Shown in pieces: positions 25,179 through 35,534 of a DNA stretch of 64,000 nucleotides (positions are counted from its first letter, which is position 1; each line of letters begins with the position of its first letter). Under the pieces are notes generated by a model. The model searched no databases. It saw nothing but the letters and a program-made list of their open reading frames with translations, and was not told where the DNA came from. The translations under genes were made by a program, and so were the position numbers. Origin of the DNA: Solanum dulcamara (lineage: Eukaryota > Streptophyta > Magnoliopsida > Solanales > Solanaceae); contig NC_077237.1 of the NCBI RefSeq assembly GCF_947179165.1, positions 66,714,023-66,778,022 of the forward strand, written 5' to 3'.

Positions 25179-27402
25179 TGTAAGACCCCGGAAGCCAAAA
25201 ACTTGGAATCAAGGAGAAACTCTAAAAACATTTAATTGACCTCATTTTTACGAGTCACTCTACGACTTGTAAGAGTAAGTCGTAGAGTAACCGCTTTAGT
25301 ATTTTTTAGTATCACCCTCATGAGAGGTTGTTAGACTCAATAGGGCAAATCGTCGTCCAGTTGACAAATTATAATAACGACTCTTTTCAAAACTTCTAAA
25401 GCTATTAAACTTGCAGGTTTTCAGGCCTACAAGACTAGTCAAGATGACAATTCATGGTTGAAATGATGAGTCATAATCATGACTCGTAAGTGAAGGTTAG
25501 GAGACCCCAAGTTTGTAGATTTCAAAACCTGAAGGACGAGTCCAAACAATGAATCGTAGTGATGAAGATGATTCGTCCATTTGAATCATACAAAAACTTC
25601 ATAGACTCGAATATAGGACCTTTTCTCGGACCTGCAGGACGATTCGTCTTGGCGACTCATTAATTCTCTATAATTTGTAGGAACCAATTCATAGGGTCAA
25701 ATTTCAGATTTAATGAAGGATAATTGTGTCATTTTCCAAGTCCGGTTCAATGAACCTAGACATAATTATGGCTAAGTTCAAGCCTATATCTACCAAATCC
25801 TTTAAAATTTCCCTCATTCTAAATCATTCATCTAAATTCTCCAAAGGCAAGAACACAATTCTCTCAAGATTTCTCTCCAAGTTTCAAGCTAGGGTTTCAA
25901 ATTTTCACAAAGGTTTCTTGTCCAATTATAAGTGAATTTAATCAATCTATATGGGGATTGATACATGGGTTCCTTTCACCCATGGAGTCCCATAGTTTCT
26001 CTAAAGCATCCTTCAATTTTTAATGGTTTATGAACCCTAGTTTTAATAAATTACATTAGGTTGTTTCAATTTCGTGTTGAATTGTTATCAATGATTATTC
26101 TAAGCATGTTTTCATATGAATTACATGATTTTAAGTTGAATTATGAATGTCTATGCCTAAAGTTATTTTTAATTATGTTTATGAAGTTAAAGATGATTTT
26201 TATGAGTTGATTATGAGTTCAATGATGTTTAAAGAAAGTTTTCATGAATGAAGTTAAGATTATGATTTAATGATGAAAGTTATGATGATGATTAATTATG
26301 ATCAAAGCTAATTATTATGGTTTGATAAGTACAATTCTCACACAATCATGTTTAATATGGTGATAAGGACAATTCTCTCTGAAGTTATGAATTCCTATGA
26401 ATTACTAAAGTTAATGACCTACTCCTAATATTTTATAAAGATGGATTGATAGGTAGTTACTATCTTTCCCTATAATGTTATGATCATGTTTTAATGAATT
26501 CCATTGGAATATTGACTAAGCACCGAGAGGACTTCTAGGTGGGATTCTGTTCGATAACATAGTTAGTTACCCAAGGGAATCCTAATAGCAATCTAAAGTC
26601 TCAAACTATGTTGCATGTGCAGGTTGCCTTTATGGCCTAGATAGTGGATCCATATATAGCACAGTTGAGTTGAATTGATTACCATGATGGAGTATACCCT
26701 AGCAAGATAGCCTCCCCCTTCTCAATGTGAAGTTACATTGGATTCCATGTTATAGCTCGTATGGTCTTATGATGTCGGTTAAAGGTATTATCTCACACAA
26801 GTTGAACGTAAAGCTATGAGATTTACCATGAATTTTTATGATGCATTGACCATGAGTTCTCATATGTTTTCAAATGCTTTTTAAGACTTATTCATGTTCA
26901 TTATGCTGGGCATGCATCTTATGTCATATTGTTCACTTTGCTTTACTTGTTCATGCATACCTCACATACTTAGTACCTTCTATGTACTAATGCATGTTTT
27001 TCCTACATTGTCACAAAATGTAAGGGCGGACATCGATCGTCCTATTTGTGGCTAGAGTTGCTTTAGTTGTCAAAGAGTTGGTTAGTCCTTATTCCATTGA
27101 GGACATGAACTTCCTTTTGTATTATTACATTGACTTTATTCTTATATTTTGGGTGAGCTAGGAGCTTTTCCTAAGCCCTCATCAAAAACTAGAATAGAGG
27201 CATGTTTAGAAATTACTTGAATGTAGTCCATTTTGGACGCAATATTTATATCTCTTAGACTTCACTTTTGTGTTGTTATTTTTGCTTACCTTGTTATATT
27301 TTTTTACCTTATGTATGCAATGTATGCTAAGATGGCTTGATTAAGATCTCTGGTAATCTCAATCATCGTGTCATGTCTAGGCCCTAGGCTTGGATTATGA
27401 CA
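25179..27402 (+). repeat. 5' LTR of the plus-strand gypsy element
   Basis: 2224 bp, TG...CA bounded. Its first 1.06 kb repeats at 29185-30247 with few changes, for example the region around 25726-25935 versus 29751-29960. It contains the ACGACTCGT motif cluster. Confidence 0.8.
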
Positions 27403-27619
27403 AACTTAGTATCAGAGCAGAAGGTTTAGAAGAGTCCTAGGGAATCTAACATGCCGCGTTAAGTAGATTCTTATTCATTGGTGTGAAGCTTGCCACATCC
27501 ATGAACAGGAGGCTACAAAACATCTTAGAAAAATCTCACTTCTTTCATAATTTATGTCTTGTGGTAGAGTGGTCTCTAAGTCTTTCCCTCTAACGCTTGT
27601 TCTTTGCGATTTTCAGAAA

Positions 27620-28435
27620 ATGCCTCCATGAAGATACCTCGCTCGATGAAATATGGTTGAAGAGAAACAAAAAGGTCCGAATGATCTCTTGAATGACCAA
27701 GTCTCCAATATCGAGTTTTGAGCGGCCTTTCAAGTACTTGCTCAAGCCATTATGGCTCAAGTCAATCATGAGGTGGTTGCTCCCGTGAACCCAAATATAG
27801 GTATAGTGGTGACAAGAGTTTGTGATTTCATAAGGATGAATCCTTCAAATTTTTGGGGTTCTAAGGTGGAAGAGGATCTACAAGAATTTATTGATAGCAT
27901 TCACAAGATAGTGGAGATTATGGGGGTTAGCCTGGTTGAGAGAGTGGAGTTAGCTACTTACCAATTGAAATAGGTTGCTCAAATTTAGTTTGATCAATGA
28001 AAAAGTGAGAGGCCTAGAGAGGAGGATCTCGTGACTTGAGAGGAGTTCAAAAGAGTGTTTCTTGATCGCTTTTTCCCATTGGAGTTAATGGAGGCCAAGA
28101 TAAAATAATTCATCAACCTTAAGCAAGGTGGTATTAGTGTGAGGGAGTAGGCCCTCAAGTTCACCCAATTTTCAAAATATGCTCCATTCATGGTTGCCGA
28201 CCTAAGAGATCGTATGACCAAGTTTGTGTCGGGTGTGTTGGATATGGTTTCTAAGGAGTGTAAGATGGCTATGTTGATCCGGGATATGGACATCTCTAGA
28301 CTTATATCTATACAGAGCAAATAGAGAGTGAGAAGCTAAAAGAGAAAACTAGGGAGTACAAGTGGGTAAGGATCGATGGTTGTGATTCCTCACATGATAA
28401 GTCTGGAAGTGGTGGGCATTCTCATTTTCGGCAAA
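27620..28435 (+). pseudogene. gag remnant of the plus-strand gypsy element
   Basis: It starts at ATG 27620, but codon 4 is TGA and further stops follow. The readable part at 27752-27973 gives [20 protein letters not shown], then [19 protein letters not shown], the N-terminal gag text also seen in the inner element near 12450. Downstream, LKFTQFSKYAPFMVADLRDR is readable around 28150-28215. It ends at about GHSHFRQRY, where the deletion joins integrase sequence. Confidence 0.75.
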
Positions 28436-28445
28436 GGTACTTAAG

Positions 28446-28930
28446 ATGGCTCAACGTGGTCAAAAGTTCTATTTGGATGTTAGAAAGAGGGAGCTTGAAT
28501 TTATGGTGGATAATTGGGTTTATTTGAAGGTTTCACCCATAAAGGGTGTAATATATTTTTATAAGAAAGGGAAATTGAGTCCTAGATATGTTGGACCTTA
28601 TAAAATATTGAGACGTATTGGCAAGATGGCTTATGAGTTAGAATTGCCATTTGAATTAGCTATGGTTCACCCGGTGTTTCATGTATCTATGTTGAGAATG
28701 TTCGTGGGAGATTCAAACTACATTATACCATTGGAAGATGTATGTGTTGAAGAGAATTTTATTTATGAGAAGGTTTCAGTGGAAATCTTAGACCGGCAAG
28801 TTAAAAAAGTTTAGAAACAAAGAAGTTGTGTCCATCAAAGTGTTATGGAGGAATAAACAAGTAGAAAGTGCTACTTGGGAAGCGGAGGCGTATATGATGA
28901 GATGATACTTATACCTCTTTCCCTCTACTC
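28446..28930 (+). pseudogene. Integrase C-terminus and chromodomain-like tail
   Basis: An open frame of 122 codons (28446-28814) begins [19 protein letters not shown], the usual start of the integrase C-terminal region. It continues with [18 protein letters not shown] and [10 protein letters not shown], and in another frame with NKEVVSIKVLW then TWEAEAYMM to about 28900. Protease, RT, RNase H and the integrase core are absent: gag and integrase tail are joined at about 28436-28446. Confidence 0.8.
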
Positions 28931-29184
28931 AAGCCTAATGTAGTAAGTTGTTCTTATTCAAGTCAATTGAAGTCTATGTATTCAGTTCCTCCTACGTCAT
29001 TCATATGCATTAATGTTCACAAAATTTGATTTTGAGTCATATTTTATGTTAAAGTTTGAAATTTTCATGTTCTATGCATTTCAAGGTGTCATTACTATCT
29101 TGTTGGGTTGCTAGTCCTCTTTCCATGTCCTTCCTATGATAAGTTGATCTCATTTAGGGACGAATGTTCCCAAAGGGGAGATAT

Positions 29185-30247
29185 TGTAAGACCTTGGAAG
29201 TTTGAAAGTTGGAACCAAGGAGAAATTCTAAAAATTTTGAACTAACCTCATGTTCATGAGTCACTCTACAAATTATAGAGCTTTCTACAACTCGTAAGAG
29301 TGAGTCGTAGAGTGACCTCTTGAGTATTATTCAGTATCACCCTCAGGAAAGGTTCTATGACTCAATAGGATGAATCGTCATCTTGTTGACGAATCATAAT
29401 AATGAATCATTTCAAAACTTAGAGGCTATTTAAATTGCATGTTTTTAGGCCTGCAAGATGAGTCAAGATGAAGACTCGTGGTCAAAATAATGAGTCATAA
29501 TCACGAATCGTAAGTGAAGGTTCAGAGACTCCAAGTTTGTAGGTTTCAAAACCTATAGGACTAGTCCAAACAATGAATCGTAGTGATGAAGATAAGTCAT
29601 CGATACGAATCATACAAAAACTTCATAGACTCGAATTTAGGACCTTTTCTCAGACCTGCAGGACGATTCATCTTGGCGACTCATCATTTCTCCTATAATT
29701 TATAGGAACCAATTCATAGGGTCAAATTTTGGATTTAATGAAGGGTAATTATGTCATTTCCCAAGTCCGATTCAATGAATCTAGACACAATTATGGCTAA
29801 GTTCAAGCCTATATCTACCAAATCCTTTGAAATTTTCCTCATTCTAAATCATTCATCTAAATTCTCCAAAGGCAAGAACACAATTCTCTCAAGGTTTCTC
29901 TCCAAGTTTCAAGCTAGGGTTTTAGATTTTCACCAAGGTTTCTTGTCGAATTCTAAGTGAATTCAATCAAGGTATGTGGGGATTGATCCATGTGTTCCTT
30001 TCACCCATGGAGTCCCAAAGTTTCTCCAAATCTTCCTTTATTTTTTAATAGTTTATGAACCCTAGTTTTGATAAATTGCATTGGGTTGTTTCAATCTCAT
30101 TTTGAATTGTTATCAATTATTATTTTAAGCATGTTTTTATATGAATTGCATGATTTCAAGTTGAATTATGAATGTCCATGCCTAAAGCTATTTTCAATTA
30201 TGATTATGAAGTGAAAGATGATTTTTATGAGTTTATTATGAGTTCAA
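29185..30247 (+). repeat. Truncated 3' LTR of the plus-strand gypsy element
   Basis: It follows the polypurine tract and matches the first 1.06 kb of 25179-27402. Similarity ends abruptly after GAGTTCAATGA at 30247. Confidence 0.8.
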
Positions 30248-30289
30248 TGAAGAGTAGTTTATAGTAATGACACACTCTATTACCATTTT

Positions 30290-32076
30290 AGGAACTTCTG
30301 CCGGAAATCCAGGCCTTCTATTACTTGTTGTAGGAATCTCCAATCCACAGTGTTGTAGGCTTTTTAGATATCCACCTTGATCATACAACTAGGTGATATA
30401 TGTTGCATTGTATAGGATTTAACCAATTCATGTGCTAGGATGACATTATCACTAACTTCTCTTCCTGGTATGAACCCTACCTTAGTATCTGTGATAATTG
30501 TAGTGATAGCTTTTTGGATCATTTCTGTCAATCTTTCCTATAATCTTGTACATGACTGTACAACTTGATATATGTCTATATTATTTGACAGTTGAAGGAT
30601 TTGGCACCTTTATAGTCTTCTTGTCTCAAAGAATTGTTGCACTACTTCTACCACTTCTTCCTTGATTATACTCTCTGTCTTTTTATAAAATACTGCATTA
30701 TATCCATCTACTCATGATGCTTTATCATCTCCAATAGAGGCCAAGGCATTAGAAATTTCTTGATCAGTAATGAGGCTACATAATCTCAGTTGTTGCTTTT
30801 GAGTAAGCTCTGAGCATTTTCTCATAACTTTTACATTTACTGCAGTCACACTAGGCAAGGAAGTGCCCATAAGATATTTGTAAAACTTTATAACCTCTGC
30901 TTTGAGCTCATCTCCGCGTACTCCATCATCCATTGCAGCAAGCTCCCTGAGTTATTTCCTATGTATCCTCTCCTTCATCATAGCTGAGAAGTAGCTAGTG
31001 TTAGCATCACCTAACTTGATCCAGTTGGCCCTAGATTTTTTTTGGGTAGTGATTTCTTCAATAAGTACCCACTTTTCTAACTGTTATATTGTTTCTCTTT
31101 TTGGAGCGGCAAGGTCATCTGAAATTGAGTGTTGATGTTGGTTTGAATAACACTCAAATCATTTCTAGCTTGTGTTACTATGGTAGTAAACCCTTTGAAC
31201 TCAAGTTCATTTAACTTCTTTAAAGATTATTTGAGATTTTTTAGTTTCAAACATAGCTTTTTCATTCCATCAGGGTGTTGTCTATGCTTCCAATAGTCCC
31301 CTAGTATAGGTTAAAACTCCTTATTAATAGCCCAGATATTAAATAATTTGAAGGAGGTTTTAGCTCTGATGTTATCCGTTTCAATTGTAAGATACATAGG
31401 TGAGTGATCTAGCAAGTATGGTAGCTTGTAATCAGTTACCACATGACCATATCTCATCAGCCAATTAGAATTACCAAGCTCTTAATCAATCCTACTCCAT
31501 ACCCTATCTCCTCCTTGTTGTTTATTTGACCAGGTATAATATTCACCTCTCCATGGAACTTCATGGAGCATAAGGTCCTGAACACAATAAGAAAAATCTC
31601 TGATCTCATTGCTTTTTTACTTGAGATCCAGCACGTCTATCTTCAGTAGTCAGTAAAGCATTGAAATCTCCCCCATAAGACCCAAGGCATAGTGCAAGTG
31701 TGGCTTATTCTTCTCAGCTAATCCCATAGCATTTTCCTCTGTTCTACAGTGTTGTAGCCATAGATTACAGTCATTTAACAATACAAACTTGTTTGTCTAT
31801 TGACCACATTACAATGTATATATTGTTCTTCCTTATCTGGTTTATAGACCTCATAAGTATTATTGTCCCAAATTATCCACACTCTACCATTTTTAGCCTT
31901 GAAGTAATTGAATTCTGCCTTCTGCCTGGTATCATCTTATTCACTATCAATCGAGCCTTATGCTCCTTGAATCTTGTTTCAACTAATTAGCCAACTTTAT
32001 TTTGTGATTAAGAAAATAAGTAGTTAATCCTCTATGCTTATAGAGCTTAATTAGACCTCTTATATTCCAGGTCATC
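30290..32076 (-). pseudogene. LINE ORF2 remnant (endonuclease and partial RT)
   Basis: It starts at the minus-strand ATG at 32076 with MTWNIRGL, the endonuclease N-terminus of plant L1 elements. It continues through decayed endonuclease text (GRVWIIWDNNTYEV near 31890; DRVWSRID near 31495). Linker text ANWIKLGDANTSYFSAMMKE lies near 31020. RT text follows: GDELKAEVIKFYKYLMGTSL at 30915, GREVSDNVILAHELVKSYTM at 30460, then a break. Stops and frame shifts are frequent. The complete ORF2 would be over 1000 codons, and only about half is present. Confidence 0.75.
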
Positions 32077-32399
32077 CAACTCATTAGTCTATAGAAAAGC
32101 CCCCTCCTGAGCTAAAGGGTAGGAAGTTTGCCAACACAACATTACTTAATTAATGCCTGCCTTTGGAGTGATGTATTTGGTCAATAGTCTCAGGTGGAAA
32201 ATCTGGCAATTAAGTTTGCTTCTCTTTACGCAACTATTTTTCAGCATCAACTTATACATCTAGAGCCTGCCCTTATTGATGATTATGAATCACTTCTTCT
32301 CGGTAAGTTTATTAGACACCAATTGGACATTGATTAGAAGGTTTGGCTAACCAAGTGGGAACTAGCTTTGGTTTTCTCTTAGGAGCTTGCTTAGCAGGT

Positions 32400-33300
32400 T
32401 GTGGATTTTGTGGTTTCTGTTCTGGAGCTTCACAATTGTGTCTCATCTTCATACATTTTTCACAATAGATTGGATTTCATTAAAATTCTACCTTCTGTTG
32501 GAAAGTTCTCCTAGAGGGGTCCATCGCTTGCACTACATAGGATAATGACTTAGTAATATTAACCTCTATTAGCATCCTCATAGTACATTTGTCTACATAT
32601 TTGGGTACGCCTATAACACTGGCAATTCGACTCAGTGAATCACATCTCCAAAAACTCATAGAAAGTTTGGGGATTTGACCCACAAAGTAATGTTTTTCAG
32701 GAACTCTTTTCCAAAATCAAAGTCAAGTGTCCAGTGCTTCAAAAGCAGAGATCTATTATTCATGGTATAACGGCCATCATAAGAAACCTCATGGAGACTT
32801 GATATGGTGGAAAATTTTACTACATGGTATCTCTTCTCATGGTAGTATATATCCAGAGTAGCAATATTATTCCAGTTTGAGAGATGTACCTATGCATTTG
32901 TTTGTAGCCTGGTGTGTCCCCTACTACATAGATGATTAGAGCATTCTTCCATTTGCAATGTCCTTCTCAGTCTCCACCTTGTTCAATTTCACCGTAATAT
33001 TTCCTTCTATTATCTTTGGGGGATGTAATTAAGTATCATATTGTTACTAGTAATTCGATTATTAGAAAATAGGCTAACCCATGGAGCATCTTCAGTAGAG
33101 TTTTTAGGGTTTACTGTTTCATTGCCTTACATCGTGTGACTAATTAGTGTTTTTCCTTTCTCACTGATTTGCTCAATTAATAGTGCAGTATTCGACAATT
33201 GCTTAGTAGATCCCTTGATCATTCCATTCTCAGAGCCCAAATTCAAGAAAAATGTCGCATTGGCTTTGGCGTTGTGTCAACACCTCTATTCGCCATCTCG
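32400..33300 (-). pseudogene. LINE ORF1 remnant (DUF4283-type nucleic-acid-binding protein)
   Basis: From the minus-strand ATG at 33296 (MANRGVDTT) the text includes WKNALIIYVVGDTPGYKQM (about 32935-32880), a hallmark of plant LINE ORF1 proteins. An open stretch of 67 codons follows at 32683-32480 (MGQIPKLSMSFWRCDSLSRI, then VEINVTKSL-like text). A Cys/His-rich relic CEKCMKMRHNCE lies near 32450. The frame is broken several times. Confidence 0.75.
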
Positions 33301-33612
33301 ATTAGAGCAGCTACTCAAGTACTCACTGAGTTATCCACTATGAAGAACATCTCTTTCCTTGATAGTCCCCTCCTCCGAGCCTTTCCATCGTTACCAGCAT
33401 ACGTTGTCGTAACGTGCGTGAGCACACCTAGTTTAGAGAGAGAAAACTTAAGTATTAACTTTGATATTCTTTTTAATTACAGAAAAGTGACATTCATTTT
33501 ACGACGGATTGAAAAAAAATATGACACACAAATTAAAAGAAGGAAATATTTCATAAATTGATCCCAACTTTAAATTAAAATGGTATATAAGTAAGATGCA
33601 CATTATGATAAG

Positions 33613-35042
33613 GAGAAAATGCCATAAATACTCCCTTATCTATAGGAGTAGGTCTAAATTGGTCCTTTAACTACACATACTTACTAGATTTAGTTCTTTA
33701 ATTATTCAAAAACATATTAGGTGTAATTCCTTAACAATACATTTACCAATTTTAGTCCCTTAACTATATACTTACAGGTTTTAGATCTTTAAGTATTTCA
33801 AAACTTATCAAGTTTGGTTTCTGTCCATTTTTTATACAAATAGCTTAGGTTTATATTAACGGAATTCATGCTTCAACAAAATTAAATCTGTAATCCATTT
33901 TAAGTAGTTTTTCCCTCCCCACTACTTTTTCTTTAAATTAGTTTTATGAAAATAACCTTAACCTCAACGAGAAAAGAAAATATAAGTCCTAATTTTATTC
34001 AACGGAGGATAAAATAAAGCATATTATTGCTACTAATAACTTGAATACACTGAAATTTATTATAACAAGAAAAGGGTTATTAGGTGTGAGAGAGATTTAT
34101 TTATATTTAATAGAAATAAATTTCTTTCAATGAGAATAAACTTAAAAGTCCTTTTCATGTGTTTGATTTCAAATTTTATACTCCAACAAATTTATTGAAG
34201 ATAAATTGTTTAATTTTTCAAAAGTTGACATTTATAAAATGGTAGATTAGTAACTTCTTTTCTCTTTTATACATTTTTTAAATTTTAAAATAGATCGATT
34301 TTATAATTTTGTTCATTTTATTTAATTTAGAAAAAAAAAGTATTTTGATTACTCTATTTTATTTTTGTCGTTTTCGTTACTTGATTTCTCATATCGCTTT
34401 GAACTTCTTGAACTTCTTAGTCGTATCTGACCTCTTTTTATGCTTTCATTGAGCCGAGGGTATTTCGAAAACAGCCGTCCTACCTTGGTAGGAGTCAGGT
34501 CTGCATACTTTACCCTCCCCAGACCCCACGTTGTAGAATTTCACTGGATTTTTGTTGTTGTTGTTGTATTTAATTTAGAAAAAATTGAGAAATAAAATCA
34601 AATATCTTATTTTTTCCTTTTGTATGAAAAAATAAAATTTAAAAATTCACACTAATTATGAACCGTTAGCTGCTAAAGAAGGGAACATAATATATTCAAG
34701 TCAATAGCAACAATAATATGCTTTATTTTATCTTGCATTAAATAAAATTAGGACTCATATCTTCTTTCCTCATTGATTTTATTTTGAATCATTGATGTTA
34801 TGGTTCTTTTTTTAAGAGTAATTTGAAGAAAAAATAGCGGGGAGGAAGAAACAATTGAAAAAATGGGATGAAGATTTAATTTCACAAAGGCATGGGTTCC
34901 TAAGCTATTTGTATAAAAAAAAATGGACAGAGATCAAACCTGATAAATTTTTGAATAGTTGAAATTAAATTTAGTAAGTTTATAATTAAAGGGCTATTTT
35001 AGACCTACTTTTATAAATAAAAGATTATTTATGATATTTTGG
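33613..35042. mobile_element. Foldback (long inverted-repeat) element just upstream of PEAMT
   Basis: The left arm (33613-34047) and right arm (34691-35042) are reverse complements with divergence. Examples: TAGGAGTAGGTCTAAA at 33645 pairs with TTTTAGACCTACTTTT near 34995; ATACAAATAGCTTAGG at 33834 pairs with CCTAAGCTATTTGTAT near 34900; AAATAAAGCATATTATTGCT at 34013 pairs with the matching stretch near 34710. The left arm has about 90 extra bases. The loop (34048-34690) contains a SINE. No coding sequence is seen. It resembles Mutator-like or unclassified long-TIR MITEs; the target duplication is not clear. Confidence 0.75.
34337..34566 (+). mobile_element. SolS/Au-type SINE in the loop of the foldback element
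   Basis: It carries the characteristic 3' domain: TTGAGCCGAGGGTATTTCG, then GGTCTGCATACTTTACCCTC, CCAGACCCCAC, and a (TTG)n tail at 34552-34566. It is bounded by an 18-bp direct repeat TATTTAATTTAGAAAAAA at 34319-34336 and 34567-34584, the target duplication of a LINE-type insertion. The tRNA-like head is poorly recognisable. Confidence 0.85.
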
Positions 35043-35320
35043 TGATTCATATATTGAATTTAAATTTCTTCCCCATGGACAACCCTTTAATTTTTCTCGT
35101 TTCGAAATTAAAAAGATGGTGATATTTGTAGGAGTGGACCCTTGTGGAGAAGGAGAATCTCCAAGAGGACATCACGTGGCATACGGCCATTTGTCACAAC
35201 AGATCCTTCCCAACTTTCGTTTCTCCGATTCTCTCTCTTCTCTAACCATTTCAAGAACCACCCTCTTTCTGGTTACAACAAAAATTTTAAAAAATAAAGT
35301 TGATGTCTTTTCATTTTGCC
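35043..35320 (+). promoter_or_regulatory. PEAMT proximal promoter
   Basis: This is the stretch between the foldback element and the TATA box, about 280 bp. It contains a G-box/ABRE-like CACGTGGC at 35173-35180. Nothing in it looks coding; open frames here are short and lack protein-like text. Confidence 0.5.
35173..35180 (+). promoter_or_regulatory. G-box / ABRE-like element CACGTGGC
   Basis: A CACGTG core with GC flank lies about 150 bp upstream of the TATA box. It is the usual target of bZIP and bHLH factors in plants. PEAMT genes are known to be salt- and ABA-responsive in several species, so a role is plausible but inferred. Confidence 0.5.
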
Positions 35321-35328
35321 TATAAATA
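35321..35328 (+). promoter_or_regulatory. TATA box of PEAMT
   Basis: TATAAATA lies 54 bases before the uORF start and 214 before the main start. Transcription would begin near 35350, so the first ATG of the leader would be that of the uORF. Confidence 0.65.
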
Positions 35329-35374
35329 GATAGACAACCGCTACAGCAAAAACATAACAATTTCACGGAAGCTG

Positions 35375-35452
35375 ATGCAGCAGAAAGGCAGATGCTTTAA
35401 CCGTAGATCAAGATCATTTACTAGATCTCGCATTGCGGTTGAGGGTTCTTAG
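35375..35452 (+). CDS. Conserved upstream ORF peptide of PEAMT (25 codons)
   Basis: ATG at 35375, TAG at 35450-35452, 25 codons. Residues 9-24 read NRRSRSFTRSRIAVEG, the Arg/Ser-rich core recognised in uORFs of plant PEAMT leaders (the Arabidopsis NMT1/XIPOTL1 uORF is also 25 codons). In that family the peptide mediates repression of main-ORF translation when phosphocholine is high, through ribosome stalling and mRNA decay. Its ATG has a weak context (C at -3, C at +4). The main ATG has a strong one (A at -3, G at +4), which fits leaky scanning. The spacing to the main ATG is 82 bases with no AG acceptor, so no intron lies between. An out-of-frame ATG-CTT-TAA mini-ORF (35392-35400) lies inside it. 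No ATG is seen between the TATA box and this start. Confidence is high for identity, and function is inferred from the family. Confidence 0.9.
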   Translation: MQQKGRCFNRRSRSFTRSRIAVEGS

Positions 35453-35534
35453 TAAACAAACATACCTACATTGTTAAAATAATCCTTTTTATAATTTAAA
35501 ATTTTTCTTCGTGTTGTTGATCATCCCCCCAATT

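Larger units (their letters stand above)
25179..30247 (+). mobile_element. Plus-strand gypsy element with pol deleted and 3' LTR truncated
   Basis: The 5' LTR is at 25179-27402 (TGTAAGACC ... TTATGACA). The primer-site relic TAGTATCAGAGC follows at 27407-27418. Gag is at 27620-28435, then a direct jump to the integrase C-terminus (28446-28814). The polypurine tract CAAAGGGGAGATAT (29171-29184) precedes a 3' LTR starting at 29185. That LTR stops at 30247, about 1.06 kb in, where LINE sequence begins. It is the same family as the inner element at 6123-14991 but in opposite orientation. Confidence 0.8.
30248..33450 (-). mobile_element. L1-type LINE, 3'-truncated and decayed
   Basis: Minus-strand reading gives an ORF1 with a DUF4283-like domain (33300-32450), an endonuclease beginning MTWNIRGLIKLYKHRG near 32076, and the N-terminal half of a reverse transcriptase (about 30960-30250). 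RT stops after IQKAYNTVDWRFLQQVIEGL-like text; the remaining RT, any 3' UTR and the A tail are missing where it meets the LTR at 30247. The right (5') end is estimated from the last ORF1-like text and a GAGAGAGAAAACT stretch at about 33437. Confidence 0.8.

Noticed and set aside
33199..33561. Plus-strand frame of 120 codons
   Set aside because: It is antisense to LINE ORF1 and its 5' end, with no recognisable protein text.
35453..35534. Possible intron between the uORF and the main start (GTAAAC at 35451)
   Set aside because: There is no AG acceptor before the main ATG in this stretch.
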